From: an uncultured Oscillospiraceae bacterium
GTDB taxonomy: Bacteria; Bacillota; Clostridia; Oscillospirales; Oscillospiraceae
Direction: 5' to 3'
DNA length: 64,000 nucleotides
Assembly: GCA_900754965.1 (NCBI GenBank)
Contig: CAAEEO010000017.1
Coordinates: forward strand, 62,001 to 126,000
Part shown: positions 24,139-32,251 of the stretch, piece by piece
Layout: each line of letters begins with the position of its first letter
How positions within the stretch are numbered: the first letter of the stretch is position 1
Made by a program: the position numbers and the translations under genes
The notes under the pieces: model-generated
The model's database searches: none
What the model was told of the DNA's origin: nothing
The model's input: the letters and a program-made list of their open reading frames with translations, nothing else

Positions 24139-25971
24139 TTACTTCGGTTCTGCTGTGATGACCCGGATCTGATTGCCGGAGGGGTCATACCAACCCGTCA
24201 GACGGTAGTCCACATCATTGATGTTGGACAGGCTCGTCAGATAGACCGCCCCGTTCTGCCGCAGATAGACCTGCACACCGTCTGCCAGAGAATACTTCTG
24301 ATTTCCGATGGTAGCCGCCGTACCGCTCAGGGAAGTGAGTTTTCCGGACTGGATGCTCCGCATGGCCTTGATTGCTCCGGTACTGTCAAACCGGATAGCC
24401 ACCGCTCCGGTCTGTACCGGGAAGGAAGTTCCGTTGCTGATATAGGTCTTGGTCACACCGTCCACTGCGTAAGTGTAGGCATAGGTCCGGTAGAACAGAT
24501 CCTCTCCGCCGCTGGTCTCCACCGACAGCAGATACCCATACTGCCAGGTATCTCCGGTCACATCATCCAAAATCAGATGGCTGATATTGCCGTTTTCATC
24601 CAACGCATAGTAGCGCACCTGACTGCTGGTCAGTCTCCGACCCGCCAGGCGGGAGGGCTCCACTGCCACGGCAGCGCCGTCATCGGTGTCCAGGATCTGC
24701 ACACCGTCTGCAAAGTTCAGCTGCCCCAGTTTGGTTCCGGCAGCATTGACAGCCCCTTCTGTGCTCTTTGTACCCAATCCTTTGACCGTGGTTCCATTAT
24801 CGGATACGGACACGGACACCAGGCGTCCGGCCTCATAACTGACATCCTTTTCCACAGAGAAAGTCCGGGTCACGCCATCCGTGCAGATCACCTGCACCTG
24901 CGTCTGTACCGCGGCGTTCTCTCCGGCTGCGCTCCGATTGGAGGACAAGACCACACCGTAATAGGTGCTGTCCACAGCGCTGCCTGTGAGCACCTGCACC
25001 ACATCCCCGTTCATTCCCAACAGCAGCGTGACCATGCTGCCCACTTTACCGCCGCCCAGGGCGGACAGCTGATACTGGGCATCCGGACTGCCGATGGCAT
25101 ACGTCACTCCGGAAACTGTCACAGACGTGGGCGCCGTGGGACTGGGACTGAGAGCCGTCACCTTGCCGGAGACCCGGTCAGTATAGATCCAGGCAGTGCC
25201 TGTCCCCTGATTGTAATAATAGACATCGTAGGGATTGAGAGTCACTGTATCGGTCTTTTCTCCGTTGCGGTAGACAGTACCGGGGGTAAAGGGCAGTTTG
25301 GTTCCGGAACCGGCTGCCACAAAGGGCCCCTGAAGGCTGTCCTTCAGCACCGCAGTATAGTCCACCTGGCCATTGACCAGGGTATAGCCCAGTGTCACGG
25401 CATATGTCTGCCCGGCAGCCGTTTTTGCCGTCAGCATATTATAAAACAGTTCCGCGCAGTCCTGCCGGGTCAGATTCTCCCCCTGCTTGCACTGCACCTG
25501 GTCCCGCAGCCCCAAACTGGCCGCCTTATTCAGCTGCGCACCGGGGAAAGAACCCGCCAGCATGGACGCATCGTACCCCAGCACCCGCAGCATGGCGCTG
25601 CAGGCCTCCTCCAGACGCACCGGCTGATCCGGCCGAAAACTGCCGTCGGTATATCCCACCACCCAGCCGGATTCCACTGCCACCCGGATATACTCCGAGG
25701 CCCAATGATTGCTTTTTACATCTTTGAACAGAGAGTATCCTGTTCCGTCGCTGCTGATGCTGTCCTTATAACTGGAGGCAGCCACCAGCATTTTGGTAAA
25801 CTCCGCCCGGGTCACACCGGCGGACAGGTTCATGTTTCCGTTCCCGTCCCCCACAATGATTCCCAGAGCCTGCACGGTCTGCACAGCGCTGCTGTCTGCC
25901 GCACTGACCGGCACAGCCAGGGCGCACAGCATACTGACGGTCAGTGCCAGACCGATCACCCGATGTTTCAT
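24139..25971 (-). CDS. SLH-domain exported protein
   Basis: A 610-residue surface protein. A signal peptide (VIGLALTVSMLCALAVPVSA) is followed by S-layer homology motifs in the first 190 residues. LGIIVGDGNGNMNLSAGVTRAEFTKML and VGYTDGSFRPDQPVRLEEACSAML give the repeating G-x-F-x-P...xRAE pattern, with a third, weaker copy to about residue 185. The remainder is beta-rich, Ser/Thr/Gly-rich and without recognised catalytic motifs. SLH domains bind pyruvylated secondary cell-wall polymer. The ATG follows AGGAGG and lies 16 bases after the MacB-like permease gene, so it may be part of that operon. Confidence 0.9.
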   Translation of the reverse strand: MKHRVIGLALTVSMLCALAVPVSAADSSAVQTVQALGIIVGDGNGNMNLSAGVTRAEFTKMLVAASSYKDSISSDGTGYSLFKDVKSNHWASEYIRVAVESGWVVGYTDGSFRPDQPVRLEEACSAMLRVLGYDASMLAGSFPGAQLNKAASLGLRDQVQCKQGENLTRQDCAELFYNMLTAKTAAGQTYAVTLGYTLVNGQVDYTAVLKDSLQGPFVAAGSGTKLPFTPGTVYRNGEKTDTVTLNPYDVYYYNQGTGTAWIYTDRVSGKVTALSPSPTAPTSVTVSGVTYAIGSPDAQYQLSALGGGKVGSMVTLLLGMNGDVVQVLTGSAVDSTYYGVVLSSNRSAAGENAAVQTQVQVICTDGVTRTFSVEKDVSYEAGRLVSVSVSDNGTTVKGLGTKSTEGAVNAAGTKLGQLNFADGVQILDTDDGAAVAVEPSRLAGRRLTSSQVRYYALDENGNISHLILDDVTGDTWQYGYLLSVETSGGEDLFYRTYAYTYAVDGVTKTYISNGTSFPVQTGAVAIRFDSTGAIKAMRSIQSGKLTSLSGTAATIGNQKYSLADGVQVYLRQNGAVYLTSLSNINDVDYRLTGWYDPSGNQIRVITAEPK

Positions 25972-25987
25972 TCTTTCATTCCTCCTG

Positions 25988-27229
25988 TCAATCATATCGC
26001 AGTGCGTCGATGGGATTCAGCTGCGCCGCCTTGTTGGCAGGCAGATACCCGAACAGGATCCCCACGCCCACACTGACGCAAAAACTGACCAATACCGCCG
26101 AAGGGGTCGGCGTTGCATTGAATGTCAAATTCTGGACGCCCATCATCTCCGTCAGCATCCCGCCGAACAGAGACCCCATCAGCATGGACACCAGACAACC
26201 GAACAAAATGCCCAGCACTCCGCCAATGGCGGAGGTGGTCCCGGCCTCAATGACAAACTGCCGACGGATATCCCGCCGTTTGGCCCCCAGAGATTTCCGA
26301 ATACCGATTTCTCTGGTTCGTTCCGTAACGGACACCAGCATGATATTCATAATGCCGATGCCGCCCACCAGCAGAGAGATTCCGGCAATGGCCACCAATA
26401 CTGCCATCGCAACGCCCATCATGGCGTTGATTTGCGCCACCTGCTCCGCCATGGTCTGTACATAAAAGGCGTCCTCATCCTGATACAGACCGTACAGCAG
26501 CTCAGAAATCAGTGCTTTGGCCTCCGCTGCCGTATCCCGCGAGGTACAGGTAACCTGATACAACGACACATTCCGGCTGCCGGTCATCTGCATGGCGTTT
26601 TCATAGGGGATAAATACATTGTCGTCCCCGCCGCCTTCAAACATCACATCGGAGGTTTTTTCCAGTGTTCCCACCACTGTATAGGGCACACCGCCGATGA
26701 GCAGGGTCTTCCCCAGGGCATCGCCGCCCAGGACGACCTCTGCCACATAAGCGCCCACTACGCACACATTCTGCCGCCGCGCAATGTCCACATACCGCAG
26801 ATACCGCCCCTCGGCCAGGGTATCTCCGTCCAGCGTCGTGTTGCTTTCCGGACGGTACATCGCCTCACTGACGCCGGTGACACTGGTCTTTTTATAAGTT
26901 TCACTGCCGTAACGGATGCCCTGTCCGCCGCTGACCCAGGGCGTCACACCGCTGATCAGGTCCGGCCGCTCCGCCGCCAGTTCGTACATCTCGTTGGGGT
27001 CCAGATTCACCGTCGTACCGTCTCCCCGGCCCCAGTTATACACATACATCTGGTTGATGCCGACCCGTTCCACCTGCTGCTCCACCATGCCCGTCAGGCC
27101 GTTGCCCAGGGAAATGATCACAATCACAGCGCCCACACCAATGATAATGCCCAGCATAGTCAGAAACGCCCGCATTTTACTGGTGCGCAGAGATTTTACA
27201 GCCAGCTTGAAGGATTGGGAAAAATTCAC
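25988..27229 (-). CDS. MacB-type ABC transporter permease
   Basis: A 413-residue FtsX/MacB-fold permease. An N-terminal helix (MRAFLTMLGIIIGVGAVIVIISLGNG) is followed by a large extracytoplasmic domain (about residues 50-270). Three C-terminal helices carry the family motif TREIGIRKSLGAKRRDI near residue 305. Its start overlaps the ATPase stop by four bases. With the ATPase and the membrane-fusion protein it forms a tripartite-like exporter of the kind that moves antimicrobial peptides or lipoproteins in monoderms (YknXYZ-like). Confidence 0.93.
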   Translation of the reverse strand: MNFSQSFKLAVKSLRTSKMRAFLTMLGIIIGVGAVIVIISLGNGLTGMVEQQVERVGINQMYVYNWGRGDGTTVNLDPNEMYELAAERPDLISGVTPWVSGGQGIRYGSETYKKTSVTGVSEAMYRPESNTTLDGDTLAEGRYLRYVDIARRQNVCVVGAYVAEVVLGGDALGKTLLIGGVPYTVVGTLEKTSDVMFEGGGDDNVFIPYENAMQMTGSRNVSLYQVTCTSRDTAAEAKALISELLYGLYQDEDAFYVQTMAEQVAQINAMMGVAMAVLVAIAGISLLVGGIGIMNIMLVSVTERTREIGIRKSLGAKRRDIRRQFVIEAGTTSAIGGVLGILFGCLVSMLMGSLFGGMLTEMMGVQNLTFNATPTPSAVLVSFCVSVGVGILFGYLPANKAAQLNPIDALRYD

Positions 27230-27972
27230 GCCGTTTCCTCCTCTCCGCTTTCCATCGGCTGCACCACCGCCCGAGGGTCCCGGGCATCGCCGTCATAGAT
27301 GATCTTTCCATCCTGCAAACGGATGATCCGCTTGGCACGGACCGCAATCGAGTTGTCATGGGTGATCAGCACCACAGTGTCCCCCTCTGCATTCAGCTGC
27401 TGCAAAAATCCCAGTACCTCCCGTCCGGTACGGGAGTCCAGCGCACCGGTAGGCTCATCAGCCAGGATCACCGAGGGGTCTCCCGCCAATGCTCTGGCAA
27501 TGGATACCCGCTGCTGCTGACCGCCGGACAGCTGACTGGGCAGATTCTGGTGCTTTTCCGCCAAGCCCACCCGCTCCAGTGAGCGCAGCGCCCGTTCCCG
27601 CCGCTCTGCCGCCGGAACGCCGGCATACAGCAGAGGCAGTTCCACATTCTCCAGAACCGTCAGTTTCGGGATCAGGTTATACTGCTGAAAAATGAACCCC
27701 AGCATCTTGTTGCGGATCTCCGCCTGCTGGTCATCGTCCATAGTGGACACATCCACCCCGCCCAGATGGTAGCTGCCGGAGGTAGGGACATCCAGGCAGC
27801 CGATAATGTTCATGGCCGTGGATTTACCGGAACCGGACTGTCCCACAATGGCCACAAACTCCCCCTGATCTATGGTCAGGGAAATGCCGTCCAGCGCATG
27901 GACTTCTTCATTGCCCATGGGATAGATCTTATACACATCCCGCAGTTCGATCAGATGTTCCAAACAACTCAC
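27226..27972 (-). CDS. MacB/LolD-type ABC transporter ATPase
   Basis: A 248-residue ATPase. Walker A GQSGSGKST near residue 43, Q-loop FIFQQYNLIPKLT near residue 94, signature LSGGQQQRVSIARAL near residue 149 and Walker B ILADEPTGALDS near residue 170 are all intact. A GTG start overlaps the stop of the upstream membrane-fusion protein gene by four bases; a TTG three codons on is an alternative. It powers the MacB-type permease encoded next. Confidence 0.94.
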   Translation of the reverse strand: MSCLEHLIELRDVYKIYPMGNEEVHALDGISLTIDQGEFVAIVGQSGSGKSTAMNIIGCLDVPTSGSYHLGGVDVSTMDDDQQAEIRNKMLGFIFQQYNLIPKLTVLENVELPLLYAGVPAAERRERALRSLERVGLAEKHQNLPSQLSGGQQQRVSIARALAGDPSVILADEPTGALDSRTGREVLGFLQQLNAEGDTVVLITHDNSIAVRAKRIIRLQDGKIIYDGDARDPRAVVQPMESGEEETA

Positions 27973-29570
27973 CCCACTGCCGCCATGTTCATTTCGTCAG
28001 GGGCACCGCCCTGAATCAGCACTGTCTCGCCCTCTTCCAGGCCGGACAGGATCTGAATATAACTGTCATCGCTGACACCCAGCGTCACGGTTCTGTTTTC
28101 CAGTTTGGAGGGATCTTTCACTGTACCGTCCCCGGCCAGCGCCCCCTCCAGGGGCACGACCACGGTGTTGCCCCGGCTGACAGCTCCCACCGGCACGCAC
28201 AGTGCGTTCTCCACCGTTTTGCAGTGAATGGTCGCCGAGACATTCATTCCCGGTTTCAGGGCGCCGTATTCTTTGATAGACACCGTCACCGGGTAGGTGG
28301 TAAATCCGTTGGTGGTGGTACCCGCCAGGGAGACCCGGGTCACTTCGCCCTCATAGGTCTCTCCGGGCACAGCCGTGGCCGTCACTGTGACCTTCTGCCC
28401 TACGGACACATTGCTGATATCCAGTTCATTCACATTCACCGTCAGTTCCAGGGAACTGAGGTCATAGATCACGCACATGGGTTTGCCGCTCTCAATCATG
28501 TCCCCGGCCTTATATGTCTTGGTGACGATGGTGCCGCTGATGGGGGACTTGATGGTGTAATCCTCCAGTCGGTCTTTCGATGCTTCCAGGGACAGTTCTG
28601 CGCCCCGCACCGTATCCGACGCTGCTGCAATCTGCCGATCCAGGGCGTTTCCACCCAGTGTCACCACAGTCTGCCCTGCCGTGACTGCCGTTCCGCCCGG
28701 GGCGTTGATGGCCGTCACCGTACCGGAGGCCTGCGCCGTCAAATTGCTCTCTGCCTGATAGGTAAAGGTTCCATTGCCGGAGCAATTCACGCCGCCGACG
28801 CTGGCTGTGGCCCGCTGCGTGTTGCTCAGGCCGCCAGGATTCGTCACGGAAATGGTCACCGTCCGGGTAATCATGTTGCCGACCCCAACGGTATCCGCCC
28901 CGGAAACTGCCGTCACAGTGCCGTTCAGCGTTTCAAAGGAGCCGTCCAGTGTCACCACTGCCGCCTGGCCCACCATGATCTTCTGTGCCTCATCCGAAGG
29001 GAACGGCACTATCAGCGTCATCACGCTGCTATCCAGCACCTTCCCGATAACCTGTCCGGCGGTCACGCTCTGGCCGGTATGTACCGTAAGTTCGCTGACC
29101 ACGCCGGCTGTCTCTGCCCGAACCGTGCGCAGTTCCTCTGCACTGGCCTGGCTGCGCTGCGCCTGGCTCAGACTCAGTTCTGCCTGCTCGATGCTGTTGG
29201 CCGTAGCGGAACTGTCAATCTCGTACAGCACCGTATCCGCCTCCACCACATCGCCTTCTGCAAAGTCCGCTTTGAGCACTTCTCCCTGGATCAGGGTAGT
29301 CACCGTGTAGGAATCCACCGGCTCCAAAGCGCCGCTGCCGCTGATGGTCTGCTCAATGGTATGGTTTTCTGCCTGCACCGGGGTATACAGCGTCTGCATC
29401 CCGCCGCCTCCGCCGCCCAACAAACTGATCACCAGCACCACTGCCACAACGCCAGCCACCGCGCCGATTTTACCTTTGCGGGTTTTGGGCAGAGGGAGTT
29501 TCTTCACTTTCTCCCGCAGCGCCGCCATTTTTCCGCCCGATTCGCTCTGTTTGTTTTCTGTACTCGTCAT
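27969..29570 (-). CDS. HlyD/MacA-type membrane-fusion protein with duplicated lipoyl-like modules
   Basis: A 533-residue adaptor subunit. One N-terminal transmembrane helix (GAVAGVVAVVLVISLLGG, about residues 36-53) is followed by a barrel-sandwich hybrid and a short coiled coil (SIEQAELSLSQAQRSQ). Two further biotinyl-lipoyl-like stretches follow (ETAGVVSELTVHTGQSVTAGQVI and ASGTVTAINAPGGTAVTAGQTV), then a beta-barrel and membrane-proximal domain. Family members are usually about 350-420 residues, so this has an extra lipoyl-like insertion. AGGAAT precedes the ATG. It is first gene of the exporter operon. Confidence 0.9.
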   Translation of the reverse strand: MTSTENKQSESGGKMAALREKVKKLPLPKTRKGKIGAVAGVVAVVLVISLLGGGGGGMQTLYTPVQAENHTIEQTISGSGALEPVDSYTVTTLIQGEVLKADFAEGDVVEADTVLYEIDSSATANSIEQAELSLSQAQRSQASAEELRTVRAETAGVVSELTVHTGQSVTAGQVIGKVLDSSVMTLIVPFPSDEAQKIMVGQAAVVTLDGSFETLNGTVTAVSGADTVGVGNMITRTVTISVTNPGGLSNTQRATASVGGVNCSGNGTFTYQAESNLTAQASGTVTAINAPGGTAVTAGQTVVTLGGNALDRQIAAASDTVRGAELSLEASKDRLEDYTIKSPISGTIVTKTYKAGDMIESGKPMCVIYDLSSLELTVNVNELDISNVSVGQKVTVTATAVPGETYEGEVTRVSLAGTTTNGFTTYPVTVSIKEYGALKPGMNVSATIHCKTVENALCVPVGAVSRGNTVVVPLEGALAGDGTVKDPSKLENRTVTLGVSDDSYIQILSGLEEGETVLIQGGAPDEMNMAAVG

Positions 29571-29662
29571 TCCAAGTATTCCTCCTGTTCCAGGGATCTG
29601 CTAAATAGGTATGTTCCATTGTAACGATTTGTCCCGATGCGAGGCTGAACAAAATGTAAACA

Positions 29663-29696
29663 CTTTCTTAAGAAAGATGAAGACTTTTTTAAGAAA
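29663..29696 (-). promoter_or_regulatory. Tandem TTTCTTAAGAAA operator pair
   Basis: A perfect palindrome CTTTCTTAAGAAAG (29663-29676) and a near copy TTTTTTAAGAAA (29685-29696) repeat with a 21-bp period, two helical turns, about 100 bp upstream of the exporter operon. A candidate -10 TACAAT without a good -35 lies downstream, as for an activator-dependent promoter. Confidence 0.5.
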
Positions 29697-29721
29697 TGCC
29701 ACTGTTGTCCGCCTGAGTCAT

Positions 29722-29749
29722 CTATTGTATTAGCCTAATAACACAATAG
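29722..29749. repeat. Inverted repeat in the exporter/helicase gap
   Basis: CTATTGT-ATTAG-C-CTAAT-AAC-ACAATAG is a near-perfect palindrome with a 3-nt bulge. It lies between the tandem operators and the helicase terminator and has no T tract, so a protein-binding site is more likely than a terminator. Confidence 0.45.
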
Positions 29750-29825
29750 CACTTTCGTACACTCCTGTCAATACTATTTATTGGATTCTTTTGCATTCCT
29801 TTCGGTTCATTTTTGCACAAAAATC

Positions 29826-29859
29826 CCTCTTCTTCCCAGTATATTCCGGGAAGAAGAGG
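29826..29859 (-). terminator. Terminator after the Suv3-like helicase
   Basis: CCTCTTCTTCCC (29826-29837) pairs with GGGAAGAAGAGG (29848-29859); the minus strand continues GATTTTTG. Confidence 0.85.
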
Positions 29860-29869
29860 AAAATGGACC

Positions 29870-32239
29870 TTATTTTGTTCCGCGCCGCTTTTTTTCGGGT
29901 AAGGGCATCTTCGGCGCTGCCGGGGCGCTCTGTCCGCCTCCGGCCCGCTGCCGACGGAAACACCGCTCACACACGCCGAAAGGACTGTCCACCGGGAGCG
30001 GACGGCCGCAGATCCGGCACCGGGGCCCGCATTTTTCCAAATCACTGGTCAGCAGGCGGTTGATGCGGTCTGAAGTGACCATTTTTTCCGCCCGCAGCCA
30101 AGTTTCATCATAGTCGTACTGAAATGTCTTGCTGAAGGAATAGTACAGTTCCAACCGTTTGAAATACAGTTCCAGATCGTCCAGCTGTCCGCCCTGGAGC
30201 ACCGGCTTTTCCAGTTCCTTTTCCGCCCCTTTGCAATAGACGGACATATACTGAAAAAACTGATATAAAAGCTGCTCCCGCCCCTCATCAAAGGGGATTC
30301 CACAGGCCCGGAGAAGGTCTTCCCGGGGCAGTTGTTGGCTCATGGGCACAAAGCGATACAGCAATCCAATCAATCGAATATGCCGGGAAACATCCATTCT
30401 CTCGTAGGGCTGCTGCACCGGCTGACTGCTCCAGGCTTTCAGCACATCCGCAATGGGATATTCCAGACTGGCCACCAGATCGGTAAATCCCAGAGAGGCC
30501 CGGCGGATCAGCGGATTGGGCCGTTCCAGACAAACGGGGAGGTAGCCGTCCTCATCTGCGCCGCGGATCGCCGCCACATAGCCCACATCGTACAGACCCA
30601 TCCGCCCCGCCCGTCCGGCGATCTGCTTGACTTCCGGGGGTGTCAGCGGCCGCCGCACCCGACCGTCAAATTTTTCCGTTTCCGTAAAAACGATTCGCCG
30701 CACCGGCAGATTCAGTCCCATGCCGATGGCATCTGTAGCCACCAGCACCTTCGTCTCCCCGCTGAGGAACTGGTGCATCTGGGCTCGGCGAGCCTCATAG
30801 GGCATGGCGCCGTAAATAATGGAAGTGGGGATCTCCATATCCCGCAGCCGGGCAGCCATTTTCAGCACTTCCCGCTTGGAAAAGGCAATGAAGGCATCCC
30901 CCTGCTCCGCCTGACTCAGCCGCACCGGTTTCTCCTGCCAGATCAGCGGCACCGACCGGTGGTGCTCCACCACCTCATAGGGATCTCCCAGATCTTTCAA
31001 AATCTCCTCCAACAGCGGCAGCGCCTCCGGTGCCGTGCACAGATGGATTTCATCTGCCTGCAATCCCAGAATGGCCCGAGTCCACGCAAAGCCTCGGAAA
31101 GGATCTGCGATCATCTGACACTCATCGATCACCGCCACATCGTATCGGGTGTGCAGTTCGGCTTTCTCCACGGTGCTTGCCACATGGGTCTCTCCGGGGA
31201 CGATATCCTCCTCTTCCCCTGTCCGCATGGAGCAGCGCACCCCGGCAGCCAACAGCCGTTCCTGCACTTCCAGCGCCAGCAGCCGCAGCGGCGCCAGGTA
31301 TGCCCCGGTCCAGACCTCTTCCAGGCGTTTCAGCGCGCTGTACGTCTTTCCGGTGTTGGTGCCGCCCACATGGATGATAAAGCGGCGCTCCATGGCCCGA
31401 GCCTCCGGGTATTCATCCTTGGGCGCCACTGCCAATAACCGCTCCAACTTCAGTTGGATGATGCCCTGAATATAATATAGATTGTAATTTTCCTTCAAAC
31501 TGGGGCGGCGTCCCGGGAATTGTTCCCGCACCTTTGGCACAGACAGCAGCTCTTCCACCGGCACAGACTCGTCCGTCTCCCGCAGTTCTGTCAGTGACCG
31601 GCGGACAAATCGCACCAAATTGGCCGCATATTTGCCTGCCAGTTCCTCCAGTTCCGGCAGATAGGCCAGCACCCAACGGTGCCGCCGCATGGCCCGCAAT
31701 CCGCCGCTGCGCAGATGGTGCACCGACCAGGATTTCCGAAACGATACCCGGATTTCCTCCGCCCTGGGGCGATATTTGGCCCGCTTGTCCAGATCCAGAG
31801 CCTGCTGCGTGCTCACCGGCTCCAGTACCTGTTCATGGCAGAACAGGGCCAGGGCGCGCACATCTGCCGCCTGATCCTCCGGCAGTTCGGAAGTTTCCAA
31901 AGTCTGCTCCAACGCCCGGGTCAGCAGTTCTCCCCCCTGTTTCAGCAATTCGGGGATGCGGCTGCGTGGCACCTGCCGCATTCTGGCCGTCTGTTCCCGC
32001 TCCCGCAGCGTTTCGTCAATGACTCTCCGCACCTCCGGCAGAGCCTCCACCTGCGCCACATAGTCCTGCGTCCAGACTTCCATCTCTCCACGCCGTTCGT
32101 CCGCCGGATTTCTCTGCAAAATACCACGGGTCCACCCCCGCTCCATCAGTTCCTCCCGGGTCAATCCCGGGGACTGTATCCTTTCCTCTGCCAATCCACA
32201 CCAATCCTTTTCTCGTTCTGTCTTCTGTATTTTATCCAA
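29870..32239 (-). CDS. Suv3-like DExH-box RNA helicase
   Basis: A 789-residue superfamily 2 helicase resembling the mitochondrial RNA-degradosome helicase Suv3. Walker A is GGTNTGKTYSAL near residue 284. Motif II and its flank read DECQMIADPFRGFAWTRAILGL (about residues 363-384), motif IV/V is VLVATDAIGMGLNLPVRRIVF, and motif VI QIAGRAGRMGLYDVGYV. The Suv3-specific C-terminal AWSSQPV follows, and a zinc ribbon CRICG...CERCF ends the protein before a basic tail. The first about 270 residues are a separate alpha-helical domain. Likely role is RNA unwinding in turnover. Start is a TTG with a weak ribosome site; ATG at residue 32, preceded by GGGAGGA, is an alternative. Confidence 0.85.
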   Translation of the reverse strand: MDKIQKTEREKDWCGLAEERIQSPGLTREELMERGWTRGILQRNPADERRGEMEVWTQDYVAQVEALPEVRRVIDETLREREQTARMRQVPRSRIPELLKQGGELLTRALEQTLETSELPEDQAADVRALALFCHEQVLEPVSTQQALDLDKRAKYRPRAEEIRVSFRKSWSVHHLRSGGLRAMRRHRWVLAYLPELEELAGKYAANLVRFVRRSLTELRETDESVPVEELLSVPKVREQFPGRRPSLKENYNLYYIQGIIQLKLERLLAVAPKDEYPEARAMERRFIIHVGGTNTGKTYSALKRLEEVWTGAYLAPLRLLALEVQERLLAAGVRCSMRTGEEEDIVPGETHVASTVEKAELHTRYDVAVIDECQMIADPFRGFAWTRAILGLQADEIHLCTAPEALPLLEEILKDLGDPYEVVEHHRSVPLIWQEKPVRLSQAEQGDAFIAFSKREVLKMAARLRDMEIPTSIIYGAMPYEARRAQMHQFLSGETKVLVATDAIGMGLNLPVRRIVFTETEKFDGRVRRPLTPPEVKQIAGRAGRMGLYDVGYVAAIRGADEDGYLPVCLERPNPLIRRASLGFTDLVASLEYPIADVLKAWSSQPVQQPYERMDVSRHIRLIGLLYRFVPMSQQLPREDLLRACGIPFDEGREQLLYQFFQYMSVYCKGAEKELEKPVLQGGQLDDLELYFKRLELYYSFSKTFQYDYDETWLRAEKMVTSDRINRLLTSDLEKCGPRCRICGRPLPVDSPFGVCERCFRRQRAGGGQSAPAAPKMPLPEKKRRGTK

Positions 32240-32251
32240 ATTCCCCGATAC

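Noticed and set aside
24577..27298. Two 500-codon plus-strand frames opposite the SLH and permease genes
   Set aside because: They are shadows of well-supported minus-strand genes and rich in Cys/His/Pro without domains.
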